A DNA stretch of 64,000 bases from Falsirhodobacter deserti (GCF_004015795.1 NZ_ML137218.1:1268311-1332310); one strand, 5' to 3'; positions 27,168-37,491 are shown, counted from the stretch's first letter. The notes: generated by a model not told the origin, from the sequence alone. Program-made: numbers and translations.

Positions 27168-28745
27168 ATGGCAGCACGTGATCTGCTGGCAGCATCGGCG
27201 CTTGCGCTGGTGCTTGGCGCGGGCGCAGCCTCGGCCGAAGTCGTCATCAATCGCGGCAACGACACCGATCCCGCGACGCTCGACCCCCACCACACCCAAA
27301 CCGTGTCGGAAGGCCGCATTCTGAAGGATCTTTTCGACGGCCTGGTCATCCAAAGCGCCGAGGGCGAGGCCGTTCCCGGCGTTGCGGAATCGTGGGACCT
27401 GTCGGAAGACGGCACCGTTTACACCTTCCATCTGCGCGATGCCAAATGGTCCAACGGCGATCCGGTCACCGCGCATGACTTCTCGTTCGCCTATCACCGG
27501 ATCGTCGATCCGATGACCGCTGCGGGCTATGCCTCCAACCTGTTCGCGATCAAGAACGCCGAGGCGATCGCCGGTGGCGAGATGCCGGTCGACCAGCTGG
27601 GCGTGCGCGCCATCGACGACAAGACGCTGGAGATCACGCTCAAGGCCCCCACCCCCTATTTCATCGAGCTTCTGACCCACCAGGCCGCGTTGCCAGTGCA
27701 CCAGAAATCGGTCGAGGAATTCGGCGACCAGTTCACTCGCCCCGAGAATTTCGTGACGAACGGCGCCTACAAGCTGGAATCGTTCACGCCGAACTCCCAG
27801 CTCGTGATGGTGAAGAACCCGCATTACTACAACGCGGATGAAGTCGCGATCGACCGTGTGAACTGGATCCCGTTCGAAGACCGGTCGGCCTGCATGCGCC
27901 GCTTCGAAGCCGGCGAGGTGCAGATCTGCTCCGACGTTCCGGCCGAGCAGATGGATTACGTGCAGCAGAACCTTGCCGACGAACTGCGGATCGCGCCGTA
28001 TCTGGGCACCTATTACCTGCCCGTGAAAGGCGCCGAGGGCAGCCCGCTGAAGGACGCACGCGTGCGCCGCGCCATCTCCATGGTCATCGACCGCGACTTC
28101 ATCGCCGAGTCCGTCTGGGCCGGCACGATGCTTCCCTCCTTCAAGCTGGTCCCCCCCGGCATCGCCAACTATGACGGCGATGCGGTCACGGTGGATTACG
28201 CCGACAAGGACCTGTTCGACCGCGAGGATGACGCCCTTGCCCTGCTGGAAGAAGCCGGCGTCGAACCCGGCAGCCTTACGGTGGAACTGCGCTACAACAC
28301 CGGGGAAAACCACAAGAACACGATGGCCGCCATCGCCGACATGCTGTCCAACATCGGCATCAATGCGCGCCTGAACGAGGTCGAGGGCACGACCTATTTC
28401 AACTATCTGCGCGAGGGTGGGCCCTTCGACATGGCGCGGGCCGGCTGGATCGGCGACTACAACGATCCGCAGAACTTCCTGATGCTTTACGAATCCGGCG
28501 TGCCCTTCAACTATTCGCGCTGGAGCAACGAACAGTACGACGCGGATCTGGACAAGGCCGCCATCACGCAGGATCTGCAGGAACGGGCGAAGATTCTGGC
28601 AGATGCCGAACAAACGCTGCTGGACGAACAGGCGATCATCCCGATCCTTGCCTATTCCTCGCGTGCGCTGGTCTCCGCCGACGTTCAGGGTTACGAGGAC
28701 AACCTGATGGATGCCCACGCCACACGCTGGCTGTCCCTGAACTGA
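27168..28745 (+). CDS. Peptide ABC transporter substrate-binding protein (OppA-like)
   Basis: Periplasmic binding protein of the SBP_bac_5 family, 525 residues, with a signal peptide (about 1-23, ending ASA). Family features are NRGNDTDPATLDPHHTQT at the mature start, VAESWDLSEDGTVYTFHLRDAKWSNGDPVTAHDF near residue 70, and RVRRAISMVIDRDF near 300. This is the oligopeptide (OppA/MppA) type; the peptide specificity cannot be read. GGGAG lies upstream of the ATG. First gene of a four-gene operon with two permeases and a fused ATPase. Confidence 0.92.
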   Translation: MAARDLLAASALALVLGAGAASAEVVINRGNDTDPATLDPHHTQTVSEGRILKDLFDGLVIQSAEGEAVPGVAESWDLSEDGTVYTFHLRDAKWSNGDPVTAHDFSFAYHRIVDPMTAAGYASNLFAIKNAEAIAGGEMPVDQLGVRAIDDKTLEITLKAPTPYFIELLTHQAALPVHQKSVEEFGDQFTRPENFVTNGAYKLESFTPNSQLVMVKNPHYYNADEVAIDRVNWIPFEDRSACMRRFEAGEVQICSDVPAEQMDYVQQNLADELRIAPYLGTYYLPVKGAEGSPLKDARVRRAISMVIDRDFIAESVWAGTMLPSFKLVPPGIANYDGDAVTVDYADKDLFDREDDALALLEEAGVEPGSLTVELRYNTGENHKNTMAAIADMLSNIGINARLNEVEGTTYFNYLREGGPFDMARAGWIGDYNDPQNFLMLYESGVPFNYSRWSNEQYDADLDKAAITQDLQERAKILADAEQTLLDEQAIIPILAYSSRALVSADVQGYEDNLMDAHATRWLSLN

Positions 28746-28752
28746 TCCACAC

Positions 28753-28774
28753 GGGCGGGTCGAAAGGCCCGCCC
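28753..28774 (+). terminator. Intra-operon hairpin after the peptide-binding protein gene
   Basis: A 7-bp stem (GGGCGGG / CCCGCCC) with an 8-nt loop begins 8 bp after the stop, with TTCAACTT following. It probably acts as an mRNA-end stabiliser or partial terminator that favours expression of the binding protein. Confidence 0.6.
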
Positions 28775-28793
28775 TTCAACTTATAGGTATTCG

Positions 28794-29717
28794 ATGCTTG
28801 GATACACCTTGCGACGAATGGCCAGTGCCGTGCCGACGATCTTCATCATCGTTACGCTGACCTTCTTCGCGATCCGCATTGCGCCGGGTGGCCCGTTCGA
28901 TCTGGAACGCCCACTGGACCCCCTCATCCTTGCCAACCTGCAGAAGGCCTACAATCTGGATGCGCCCTTGTGGCAGCAATACCTGATGTACCTGGGCAAC
29001 CTGCTGCAAGGCGATCTTGGCCCCAGCTTTACCCGCCGCGACTTCTCGGTCAACGAGCTTTTCGCACAGGGTCTGCCGGTGTCGATCCTGCTGGGCGGGC
29101 TTGCCCTTTCGGCGGCTACCGTTCTTGGGATCATCCTTGGCGCCATCGCGGCGCTTCGGCAGAATTCATGGCTGGACAACCTGATCGTCGCCATTGCAAC
29201 GCTGGGCATCACCACCCCGAATTTCGTCATCGCCCCGTTGCTGAGCCTGTTCTTCGGCGTCATCCTTGGTGTTCTGCCCGCCGGGGGGTGGAGCAACGCA
29301 AATCCCGCCTATTGGGTGCTGCCGGTCATCACGCTTGCCTTGCCGCAGGTGGCCGTGATCGCGCGCCTTGTGCGCGGCGCCACGGTGGAGGCGCTGCGTG
29401 CCAACCATGTCCGCACCGCCCGCGCCTATGGGCTGCCTTCGCGCGTTGTCGTGGGGGTTCACGCGCTGCGTGCGGCGATGCTGCCCACCGTTTCCTATCT
29501 TGGCCCGACTGCCGCGGCGCTGCTGACGGGGTCCGTGGTGGTGGAAACCGTGTTCGGCCTGCCGGGCGTTGGCCGGTATTTTGTCCAGGGCGCGCTTGGC
29601 CGTGACTATACGCTGGTGATGGGCACAGTGGTGGTGATTGCCGTATTCGTGGTGATCTTCAACCTGCTGGTGGACCTCGCCTATGCCTGGCTTGACCCGA
29701 GGGTGCGCTATGACTGA
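28794..29717 (+). CDS. Peptide ABC transporter permease (OppB-like)
   Basis: Inner-membrane permease of 307 residues with six helices. The first helix begins LRRMASAVPTIFIIVTLTFF, and the GPFDLERPLDP loop is typical of OppB. The EAA coupling loop reads VEALRANHVRTARAYGLP. The C-terminal GSVVVETVFGLPGVGRYFVQ is diagnostic of the DppB/OppB family. It pairs with the next permease, whose start overlaps its stop by 8 bp. Confidence 0.93.
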   Translation: MLGYTLRRMASAVPTIFIIVTLTFFAIRIAPGGPFDLERPLDPLILANLQKAYNLDAPLWQQYLMYLGNLLQGDLGPSFTRRDFSVNELFAQGLPVSILLGGLALSAATVLGIILGAIAALRQNSWLDNLIVAIATLGITTPNFVIAPLLSLFFGVILGVLPAGGWSNANPAYWVLPVITLALPQVAVIARLVRGATVEALRANHVRTARAYGLPSRVVVGVHALRAAMLPTVSYLGPTAAALLTGSVVVETVFGLPGVGRYFVQGALGRDYTLVMGTVVVIAVFVVIFNLLVDLAYAWLDPRVRYD

Positions 29718-30825
29718 TATCCCCATGACTGCGGCGATGCCCAGCCGCTCTCTCTGGCAGGATGCGTGGATCCGCCTGAAAAAGAACCGTGCCGCACTGG
29801 CCAGCCTTGTGATCCTTGTGGTGCTGGGACTGGCAGGTGCCTTCGGGCCCATGATCTCGCCCCACCCTTACGGCGCGATCTATCAGCAATATGTCCGCGT
29901 GCCGCCAAGCCTCGAAGCCTACCCCCGCGCAGAGGAAATCGAACCCGCGGTCGAAAGCCTGATCCGCCGCGCGCGTGTGGAAACGACGCAAACAGACGTC
30001 TCCGGCGATACCGTCACCGTTTCCGTCGCCTCGGACCAGCCGATCGATGAACGGCTTGTCAGGTATTTCCAGCGCTCGGACCAGTTCTTCAACCCCGAGT
30101 TGGTGCTTGCGGATAACGGGCTGACCGGAACCCTGACGCTGGAGGTGGAGCGTAACTACTTCTTCCTCGGCACGGACAACCTTGGTCGTGACATGCTGTC
30201 CCGCATCCTGATCGGGGTTCGCATCTCGCTGGCGATCGGGATTTTGGCATCGACCATGGCACTGGTTCTGGGCGTGGCCTATGGCGCCATCTCGGGGTAT
30301 CTGGGCGGGCGCATCGACAACGTGATGATGCGGATCGTGGATATCCTTTATTCGTTGCCCTTCATCTTCTTCGTGATCCTGCTGCTGGTGTTCTTCGGGC
30401 GAAGCCTGCTGATCATCTTCATCGCCATCGGGGCAACGGAATGGCTGGACATGGCCCGCATCGTGCGCGGTCAGACCCTTTCACTGAAGCGCCGGGAATT
30501 CGTGCAGGCGGCCGAAGCGCTGGGCGCAACGCGGTCGGGCATCCTGCGCCGCCACATCATCCCGAACGCCCTTGGCCCCGTGATCGTGTTCGTCACGCTG
30601 CTGGTTCCCAAGGCGATCCTTGCCGAAAGCCTTCTGTCTTTCCTAGGGCTTGGTGTTCAGGACCCGATGACATCGCTTGGCCTGCTGATCTCGGAAGGGG
30701 CGCAGAACATGCGCGGCGCATCGTGGCAGCTGATCGGACCGGCCGCCGTGCTGACCGTGATCCTGTTCGCGCTGAACTTCCTTGGCGACGGCCTGCGCGA
30801 CAGCCTTGACCCGAAGGAGCGTTGA
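29710..30825 (+). CDS. Peptide ABC transporter permease (OppC-like) with large periplasmic insert
   Basis: The 371-residue second permease. After TM1 (about 32-54) comes a long soluble segment (about 55-150). It is much longer than in DppC proteins, and ends at the conserved NYFFLGTDNLGRDMLSR. Five helices and the EAA loop (VQAAEALGATRSGILRRHIIPNALGP) follow. The insert lies on the periplasmic side and may contact the binding protein (inference). I chose ATG 29710 because it gives a normal N-terminus and overlaps the upstream stop. Confidence 0.92.
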   Translation: MTDIPMTAAMPSRSLWQDAWIRLKKNRAALASLVILVVLGLAGAFGPMISPHPYGAIYQQYVRVPPSLEAYPRAEEIEPAVESLIRRARVETTQTDVSGDTVTVSVASDQPIDERLVRYFQRSDQFFNPELVLADNGLTGTLTLEVERNYFFLGTDNLGRDMLSRILIGVRISLAIGILASTMALVLGVAYGAISGYLGGRIDNVMMRIVDILYSLPFIFFVILLLVFFGRSLLIIFIAIGATEWLDMARIVRGQTLSLKRREFVQAAEALGATRSGILRRHIIPNALGPVIVFVTLLVPKAILAESLLSFLGLGVQDPMTSLGLLISEGAQNMRGASWQLIGPAAVLTVILFALNFLGDGLRDSLDPKER

Positions 30826-30826
30826 C

Positions 30827-32437
30827 ATGACCGACAACACGATCCTGTCCGTGCGCGACCTGCGCGTAACGTTCCAAACCAACGATGGTCCAGTCGATGC
30901 CGTGAAAGGTGTCAACTGGGACCTGAAATCGGGTGATACGCTGGCCATCGTGGGCGAAAGCGGCTCGGGCAAAAGCCAGACGACGATGGCGCTGATGGGG
31001 CTGCTGGCCGCCAACGGCGCGGCCACGGGGTCCGTCCGGTATCGCGACCGCGAGGTTCTGAACCTGTCGGAGAGGGAGCTGAACAAGATCCGCGGCAAGA
31101 AGATCACGATGATCTTCCAGGAGCCGATGACCTCGCTCGACCCCCTCTACCGGATCGGCGACCAGCTGGCCGAACCGCTGCGTCATCATGCCGGCATGTC
31201 CAGGAAGCAGGCGCGTCCGCGCATCCTGGAACTGCTGCGCCTGGTCGGCATCCCCGAGCCGGAGCGGCGCATCGACAGCTATCCACACGAGATGTCGGGC
31301 GGGCAGCGCCAGCGCGTGATGATCGCCATGGCACTGGCCAACGATCCCGACATCCTTATCGCGGATGAACCGACCACCGCGTTGGACGTGACCATTCAGG
31401 CGCAGATCCTCGAACTGCTGGCGGATCTGCAGAAGCGCCTTGGCATGGCAATCGTGTTCATCACACACGATCTGGGCATCGTCCGCCGCTTTGCCGACCA
31501 CGTTGCCGTCATGCGCCGCGGCGAAGTGGTGGAGGATGGCACGGCCGAACAGGTGTTCACCGCGCCCAAGCACCCCTACACCCGCATGCTGCTGGATGCC
31601 GAACCGGAGGGGACGAAGCTGCCCCCTGCCGACAACGCGCCCGAACTGCTGCGCGGCGATGATGTGCGCGTGACGTTCCCGCTGGGCGGCGGGCTGTTCA
31701 GGAAGCCCGATTACCTGCACGCCGTGAAGGGCATTTCGATAAATCTGCGCGAAGGGCAGACAATCGGCGTGGTGGGCGAATCCGGATCAGGCAAGTCCAC
31801 GCTGGGCCGCGCCCTGCTGCGCCTGACCGAAAGCCACGGCCGCGTGGCCTGGCTGGGCAACGAACTGCCGCGCGGCATCGACGAAATGCGCCCCTTCCGC
31901 CACGATCTGCAACTGGTGTTCCAGGATCCCTTCGGATCGCTTTCGCCGCGCATGACGGTGGGGCAGATCATCACCGAAGGTCTGCTGATCCACGAACCGT
32001 CCATGTCACGCGCCGAACGCAACAAGCGCGCGGGCGAGGCGTTGGAGGAGGTCGGCCTCGACGCCTCCATGCGCAACCGCTATCCGCACGAATTCTCGGG
32101 CGGGCAACGCCAGCGCATCGCCATCGCCCGCACCATGATCCTGCGCCCGCGCGTGATCGTGCTGGACGAGCCGACCTCGGCGCTTGACCGGTCCGTGCAA
32201 AAGCAGATCGTGACGCTGCTGCGGGACCTGCAACAGAAATACAAGCTGTCGTATTTCTTCATCAGCCACGATCTTTCGGTCGTGCGGGCACTGGCCGACC
32301 ACATCATCGTGATGAAATCCGGCGAGATCGTGGAACAAGGTGCGACGGATCAGGTCTTCGACGCCCCGCGCGAGGAATATACCCGCCGCCTGATGGAAGC
32401 GGCGCTTTCGACCACGCGTTTCCGGGACGCATCCTGA
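30827..32437 (+). CDS. Peptide ABC transporter ATPase, fused OppD-OppF type
   Basis: One polypeptide of 536 residues with two ABC ATPase halves (about 1-260 and 280-536). Each half has a Walker A motif (GESGSGKS), a Q-loop and signature LSGGQ-like motifs (MSGGQRQRV and FSGGQRQRI). Each also has a Walker B region (ADEPTTALD and LDEPTSALD). It powers uptake through the two permeases encoded just upstream (1 bp gap). The stand-alone OppD/OppF pair of E. coli is here one gene, a common variant in alphaproteobacteria. Secure. Confidence 0.94.
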   Translation: MTDNTILSVRDLRVTFQTNDGPVDAVKGVNWDLKSGDTLAIVGESGSGKSQTTMALMGLLAANGAATGSVRYRDREVLNLSERELNKIRGKKITMIFQEPMTSLDPLYRIGDQLAEPLRHHAGMSRKQARPRILELLRLVGIPEPERRIDSYPHEMSGGQRQRVMIAMALANDPDILIADEPTTALDVTIQAQILELLADLQKRLGMAIVFITHDLGIVRRFADHVAVMRRGEVVEDGTAEQVFTAPKHPYTRMLLDAEPEGTKLPPADNAPELLRGDDVRVTFPLGGGLFRKPDYLHAVKGISINLREGQTIGVVGESGSGKSTLGRALLRLTESHGRVAWLGNELPRGIDEMRPFRHDLQLVFQDPFGSLSPRMTVGQIITEGLLIHEPSMSRAERNKRAGEALEEVGLDASMRNRYPHEFSGGQRQRIAIARTMILRPRVIVLDEPTSALDRSVQKQIVTLLRDLQQKYKLSYFFISHDLSVVRALADHIIVMKSGEIVEQGATDQVFDAPREEYTRRLMEAALSTTRFRDAS

Positions 32438-32441
32438 CCGG

Positions 32442-32474
32442 GCCGGGGGGCGTTGTTCGCAATGCCCCCCCGGC
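32442..32474 (+). terminator. Hairpin after the peptide transporter operon
   Basis: A GC-rich stem (GCCGGGGGGC / GCCCCCCCGGC, one bulged C) with a loop of about 12 nt starts 4 bp after the operon's last stop. It is probably the operon terminator; no long T-run follows. Confidence 0.5.
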
Positions 32475-32537
32475 AGCGTCTTGAACAACGGGCTGTGCCG
32501 CTCACATCTAGGGCAACCTGTTGCCGGGGGCACATCC

Positions 32538-33668
32538 ATGTTCCGCTTCGCCATTCTTTGCCTTTTTCTTGGCGCAGCGCCCCTGCACGCGCAGGAGGCG
32601 TCTCTGCCTGCCCTGACCGTGACCGAAGCACGGCGCGAGGTGCTGACAGACCGCGTCATCGTTTCCGGCCTTGTCCAGCCGGTGCAGCGGGTGGAGGTGC
32701 AGCCCCTGATCGACGGCCAGCCGGTGGAAGCGCTGGAGGCCGACGTGGGCGATTACGTCGCCGCCGGTCAGGTTCTGGCCCGCCTTTCCACCGCAACCCT
32801 TGAACTGCAACGTGCACGGCTGCAGGCCCAGCGCGCGCAGGCCGAAGCCGCCGCCGCACAGGCCGAAGCGGGACGCGTCGAAGCCGATGCCAGCGCCGTG
32901 GAGGCCCGCGCGAATGCCGAGCGCACCAGCCAGCTTCAAGCCCGTAACGCAACCTCGCAGGCGGCGGTCGATCAGGCACGGGCGGGCGCTGCCACGGCCG
33001 AGGCGCGGGTGACCGCCGCCGCCCAGCAGGTCGCTGCGGCCAAGGCGGATATACGCGTTGTCGATGCGCAGCTTGCCGATCTGGATCTGCAACTTCGCCG
33101 GACCGACGTGACAACGCCCGTTGCGGGCCGCGTCATCACCCGCAATGCCGCCATCGGCCAGATTGCCAGCCCTTCGGCAGAGCCGATGTTCGTGCTGATC
33201 CGCGATGGGCAGCTTGAACTGCGCGCCGACGTTTCCGAAACTGACTTGCTGCGCCTTGCGCAAGGCCAGCCGGCCACGCTGACCCTGCCCGATGGCAGCA
33301 CGCTGCAAGGCCGGGTGCGGCTGGTGGAACCGCAGGTGGACGAGACGACGCGCCTTGGCCGCGTTCGCATCGCGGTGGATGACAGCTCGCGCCTGCGGGC
33401 CGGCCTGTTCGCGCAGGCGGAGATTGCGGCCGCGCAGCGCGAAACGATGGCCCTGCCCGCCACCGCCGTGGGCCGCGACGCCGAAGGCAGCTTCGTGATG
33501 ACCGTGACGGACGGCACCGTTCACCGCACCCCCGTCACCACCGGCATCCGCGAGGGCGGCATGGTAGAGATTGCGAACGGCCTTTCCGAAGGCGTGCAGG
33601 TGGTGGCCAAGGCCGGCGCCTTCGTGCGCGAGGGTGACCGCATCAACCCCGTTCCGGCGGAGAGCTGA
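32538..33668 (+). CDS. RND efflux periplasmic adaptor (membrane fusion protein)
   Basis: The 376-residue AcrA/MdtA-type adaptor links an RND pump to an outer-membrane channel. It has a signal peptide (about 1-19, ending LHAQ), a split lipoyl-like domain (LIDGQPVEALEADVGDYVAAGQVLARL near 60), and a long Ala/Glu/Gln-rich coiled-coil hairpin (about 90-185). A beta-barrel and membrane-proximal domain complete it. There is no lipobox Cys, so it is not a lipoprotein. The pump gene follows with no spacer; no TolC-type gene is nearby, so a channel encoded elsewhere must be used. Confidence 0.9.
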   Translation: MFRFAILCLFLGAAPLHAQEASLPALTVTEARREVLTDRVIVSGLVQPVQRVEVQPLIDGQPVEALEADVGDYVAAGQVLARLSTATLELQRARLQAQRAQAEAAAAQAEAGRVEADASAVEARANAERTSQLQARNATSQAAVDQARAGAATAEARVTAAAQQVAAAKADIRVVDAQLADLDLQLRRTDVTTPVAGRVITRNAAIGQIASPSAEPMFVLIRDGQLELRADVSETDLLRLAQGQPATLTLPDGSTLQGRVRLVEPQVDETTRLGRVRIAVDDSSRLRAGLFAQAEIAAAQRETMALPATAVGRDAEGSFVMTVTDGTVHRTPVTTGIREGGMVEIANGLSEGVQVVAKAGAFVREGDRINPVPAES

Positions 33669-36600
33669 ATGAACTTCTCGGCCTGGTCCATCCGCAATCC
33701 TGTCGCGCCGATCCTCGCCTTCGTGATGCTGATCGTGCTGGGGATGCAAAGCTTCTTCGGCCTGCCGGTGACGCGCTTCCCCAATATCGACGTGCCGCTG
33801 GTGGCGGTGACGGTGGTGCAGGAAAGCGGCGCGCCTGCTGAATTGGAAAGCCAGATCACGCGCGAGGTGGAGGATGCCGTTTCCGGCATTCCCGGTGTGA
33901 AGCATGTCACCTCCACCATCAGCGACGGGTCGTCCCGCACGATCATCGAGTTCGACATGGGGGTGCCCACCGATCGCGCCGTGCAGGACGTCAAGGACGA
34001 GATCGACCGCATCCGCGCCGATCTGCCGGGTGATGTGGAACCGCCCATCGTGGCGCGGGTGAACGTGGAGGGTCAGGCGATCCTGACCTACGCCGTGTCC
34101 GACCCTTCCATGACGGTGGAGGAGCTTTCGTGGTTCGTCGACGACACCGTGATCCGCGCCCTTCAGGGCAGCCCCGGCGTCGGGCAGGTGGACCGCTTCG
34201 GCGGGGCCGAGCGCGAGGTTCGCGTGACGCTGGATCCCGTGAAACTGGACGCCTATGGCCTGACGGCGGCGGAGGTCAGCCGCCGCATCGGCGCGATCAA
34301 CGTGGATCTGGGCGGCGGACGGGGGCAGATCGGCGGCACCGAACAGGTGATCCGCACGCTGGGCGATGCGCCGGATCTGGATGTGCTGGCCGCAACGATG
34401 ATCCCCACCGCCGGGGGGCAGGTACGCCTGTCCGACCTGGGCCGGATCGAGGATACTTATGAGGAGGTCCGCTCGTTCTCGCGCGCGGGGGGGCGCCCCG
34501 CGGTGACCTTCGCCGTGTTCCGTGCCCAGGGCGCCTCGGAAGTGTCGGTCGCCGAAACGGTGGAAGCGGCGCTGCAGGATCTGCGCCGCGCCCATCCCGA
34601 CGCGCGGATCGTCAAGGTCGATGACATGGTCAGCTATACCATCGGCAACTATGAAACCGCGCTGCACACGCTGATCGAAGGCGCGGTTCTGGCCGTGCTG
34701 GTGGTGCTGGCCTTCCTGCGCAACTGGCGGGCAACCGCCATCGCGGCGCTGGCCCTTCCGCTCTCGGCCATCCCGACCTTCTGGATCATGGACCTACTGG
34801 GCTTTTCGCTAAACCTCGTCAGCCTGCTGGCCATCACCCTTGCCACCGGCATCCTTGTGGATGACGCCATCGTGGAGGTGGAGAACATCGCCCGGCACAT
34901 GCGCATGGGCAAATCCCCCTATCGCGCCGCCATCGATGCCGCGGACGAGATCGGGCTGGCCGTGATCGCCACCACCATGACCATCGTTGCCGTCTTTGCA
35001 CCGGTATCCTTCATGCCGGGGATACCGGGACAGTACTTCCGGCAGTTTGGCCTGACGGTGGCGATCGCCGTACTGTTCTCGCTTCTGGTGGCGCGGCTGA
35101 TCACCCCGATGATGGCGGCCTATCTGATGCGCGACCGCGATGCCGCGCATGAAGAAAAGGATGGCCGGGTGATGCGCGGCTATCTGCGGCTGATCGGAAC
35201 CACGACCCGGTGGCGCTACACCACCATTGCAGTGGCGGTGGGAATGCTGGCCGTGTCGCTGATGTTCATGCTTCGCATCCCCGGCAGCTTCCTTCCGCCC
35301 GAGGATGTGAGCCGCATCCCCGTCAGCGTGGAACTGCCCCCGGGCGCAACGCTGGAGGAGACAGATGCCGCGACCCGCCGGATGGAGGACGTCATCCACG
35401 AGGTTGACGGCGTCAGCGAGGTGTTCGTGCTTGGCGGCTCTTCCCCCACGGGGGATATGGATGTGCGCCGCGCTTCTGTGACCGTGTTTCTGGACGATCC
35501 TGCCGACGGGCTGGAGGGGCGGCTTTACCAAATCTTCAGCCCCCTTTCCCATTACGTTCTGCCGCAACCCGAAGGGCGCCTGCGCCCCCAATCGGACATC
35601 GAGGCCGAGATCTTTGAACGGCTTGCCGCCATTCCCGATCTTCGCGCCTTCAAGCTGAATGATCGCGGGCAGCGGGATATCGAATTTTCGGTCCTTTCAC
35701 AGGATCAGGCCGCCCTGACCGAGGCCGCATCGCGGCTGGAGGCGGCCCTGCGGGAAGAACCGCTGCTGTCGGGCATCGCAGCGGAAGGCGCATTGCCCCG
35801 ACCCGAGGTGCATGTGGTGCCGCGTATGGACGAAGCCGCGCGGCTTGGCGTGGATACAGACACCATCGCCCGCACCGTGCGCGTAGCCACGCTGGGCGAT
35901 GTCGATGCCGCTCTGGCCGAGATTTCGCTGGATGACCGGCAGATCCCGATCCGCGTACGGCTGGAAGATGCCGTGCGGGACGATCTGGCCCGCATCGCCG
36001 CCGTGAAGGTGGCAACGGCCAGTGGCGCGCTTGTTCCCCTTTCGGCGGTTGCGGATGTGTTCCTTGCCGAAGGGCCAAGCATGATCGACCGCTATGACCG
36101 TGAGCGGCGGGTGACCATCGGCGCGAACCTTCCGCCCGGCGTTGCCCTTGGCACCGCGACCGAGGCGTTCCGGCGCGTGGCCGCATCCGTGGATCTGCCC
36201 CGGGGCGTTCGCATCGCCGAAGTGGGCGATGCCGAGATCCAGGCCGAAATGCAGCGCAGCTTCGGCAACGCGATGGTGATGGGGCTGTTGCTGGTGCTTT
36301 CGGTGCTGATCCTGCTGTTCCGTTCTGTCGTGCAGCCATTCACGATCATCCTGTCGCTTCCGCTTGCCATCGGGGGCGTGGCGGGCGCGCTCATCCTTGC
36401 CGGAGAGCCGCTTTCGATGCCGGTGCTGATCGGCATCCTGATGCTGATGGGTATCGTGACCAAGAACGCGATCCTGCTGATCGATTTCGCGATCGAGATG
36501 AAAGCCCGCGGCATGGACCGGATTTCCGCCGTGATGGAAGCGGGGCATAAACGGGCGCGGCCCATCGTCATGACGTCCATCGCGATGTCTGCGGGGATGC

Positions 36601-36914
36601 TGCCTTCGGCACTGGGCGTCGGGGCTGGCGGATCGTTCCGCGCGCCCATGGCCATCGCCGTGATCGGCGGGATCATCGTTTCCACAGTGCTGAGCCTTGT
36701 GGTGGTGCCGTCGTTCTTCCTGATCATGGATGATCTGGGCCGCCTGCTGGGCCGCCTTTTCGCGCCACTGATCGGGCCGAAGGAAGAAGAACCGCCCGTC
36801 CCCACCACCGAGGATCTGGCAGCCGAGGCCGAGCTGCGCGAGGCGGAGCTTGCCGCCCTCAGGAAGCGTGTGGCGGTGCTGGAGGAACGCCGTCCGCCCC
36901 CGTGGGTTGCGTGA
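33669..36914 (+). CDS. RND family efflux transporter, inner-membrane pump
   Basis: The 1081-residue AcrB/MdtB-type proton-driven exporter starts NFSAWSIRNPVAPILAFVML, the usual first helix. It has twelve helices, two large periplasmic loops, and the TM4 proton-relay Asp pair in ATGILVDDAIVEVENIARH. The repeat-half motif is GIVTKNAILLIDFAIE, with a Lys in the second half. The C-terminus is a charged coiled-coil tail (EAELREAELAALRKRVAVLEE). The substrate cannot be inferred. The last 56 bp overlap the 3' end of the convergent DUF1499 gene. Confidence 0.94.
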   Translation: MNFSAWSIRNPVAPILAFVMLIVLGMQSFFGLPVTRFPNIDVPLVAVTVVQESGAPAELESQITREVEDAVSGIPGVKHVTSTISDGSSRTIIEFDMGVPTDRAVQDVKDEIDRIRADLPGDVEPPIVARVNVEGQAILTYAVSDPSMTVEELSWFVDDTVIRALQGSPGVGQVDRFGGAEREVRVTLDPVKLDAYGLTAAEVSRRIGAINVDLGGGRGQIGGTEQVIRTLGDAPDLDVLAATMIPTAGGQVRLSDLGRIEDTYEEVRSFSRAGGRPAVTFAVFRAQGASEVSVAETVEAALQDLRRAHPDARIVKVDDMVSYTIGNYETALHTLIEGAVLAVLVVLAFLRNWRATAIAALALPLSAIPTFWIMDLLGFSLNLVSLLAITLATGILVDDAIVEVENIARHMRMGKSPYRAAIDAADEIGLAVIATTMTIVAVFAPVSFMPGIPGQYFRQFGLTVAIAVLFSLLVARLITPMMAAYLMRDRDAAHEEKDGRVMRGYLRLIGTTTRWRYTTIAVAVGMLAVSLMFMLRIPGSFLPPEDVSRIPVSVELPPGATLEETDAATRRMEDVIHEVDGVSEVFVLGGSSPTGDMDVRRASVTVFLDDPADGLEGRLYQIFSPLSHYVLPQPEGRLRPQSDIEAEIFERLAAIPDLRAFKLNDRGQRDIEFSVLSQDQAALTEAASRLEAALREEPLLSGIAAEGALPRPEVHVVPRMDEAARLGVDTDTIARTVRVATLGDVDAALAEISLDDRQIPIRVRLEDAVRDDLARIAAVKVATASGALVPLSAVADVFLAEGPSMIDRYDRERRVTIGANLPPGVALGTATEAFRRVAASVDLPRGVRIAEVGDAEIQAEMQRSFGNAMVMGLLLVLSVLILLFRSVVQPFTIILSLPLAIGGVAGALILAGEPLSMPVLIGILMLMGIVTKNAILLIDFAIEMKARGMDRISAVMEAGHKRARPIVMTSIAMSAGMLPSALGVGAGGSFRAPMAIAVIGGIIVSTVLSLVVVPSFFLIMDDLGRLLGRLFAPLIGPKEEEPPVPTTEDLAAEAELREAELAALRKRVAVLEERRPPPWVA

Positions 36915-37347
36915 TGTTGCGCAACTCTTCCAGCCAGCTTTCGACGCGCGAACGTTCCGCCTGCGGCAGCCGCGGAAGATAACGGGCGCGGGCATGAACG
37001 GTCACCCGAGTTCCCTGCCCGTCGGGGATCAGCCGGACAGAGGTGAATGTGGGCAGGCCAAGCACCGCAGACCGGGTGATCCATGTGCGGTGGAACCCCT
37101 CGCCCGCGAACATCTTTGTGCGGGGCGTATGCCGGGCCACCGCCTCCAGCCGCGCGGCCACCTGATGCGGGGGCAGCGGAAGTAAGGGGCCATCATCGCG
37201 CAGCAGAAGGTGGTTCGGCCGCGACGGCTTGCGCACTGTCATCGGATCGACGTGCCAATCCTGCGAATCCGAGGGGGTATAGCGCAGAAACGCCCAGATC
37301 ACCAAAAGGGCGACAAGAAGAAGGATCAGAAAATCGGCCAGGCTCAT
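36859..37347 (-). CDS. DUF1499 domain protein
   Basis: The 162-residue protein has one N-terminal membrane helix (about 3-21) followed by a DUF1499 domain. Features are RPNHLLL near the start of the domain, AGEGFHRTWITRSAVLGLPTFTSVRLIP in the middle, and a Pro-rich end. The function of the family is unknown. I chose the ATG at 37347; an ATG at 37374 would add nine residues, and neither has a strong Shine-Dalgarno. Its 3' end overlaps the tail of the RND pump gene on the opposite strand. Confidence 0.8.
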   Translation of the reverse strand: MSLADFLILLLVALLVIWAFLRYTPSDSQDWHVDPMTVRKPSRPNHLLLRDDGPLLPLPPHQVAARLEAVARHTPRTKMFAGEGFHRTWITRSAVLGLPTFTSVRLIPDGQGTRVTVHARARYLPRLPQAERSRVESWLEELRNITQPTGADGVPPAPPHAS

Positions 37348-37491
37348 GGTGGTTATCCCCGCTATGTCCTTCATATGTCTGCTCTGTCCCCTGCAGTATC
37401 AATGGGCTGAAGTGAAACGCGCGATCTTTGGCCAGGGGGGCAGACACGTCGAGATATACGATTTTGATAAAGAAGTGATGAGCGGCCGGGG

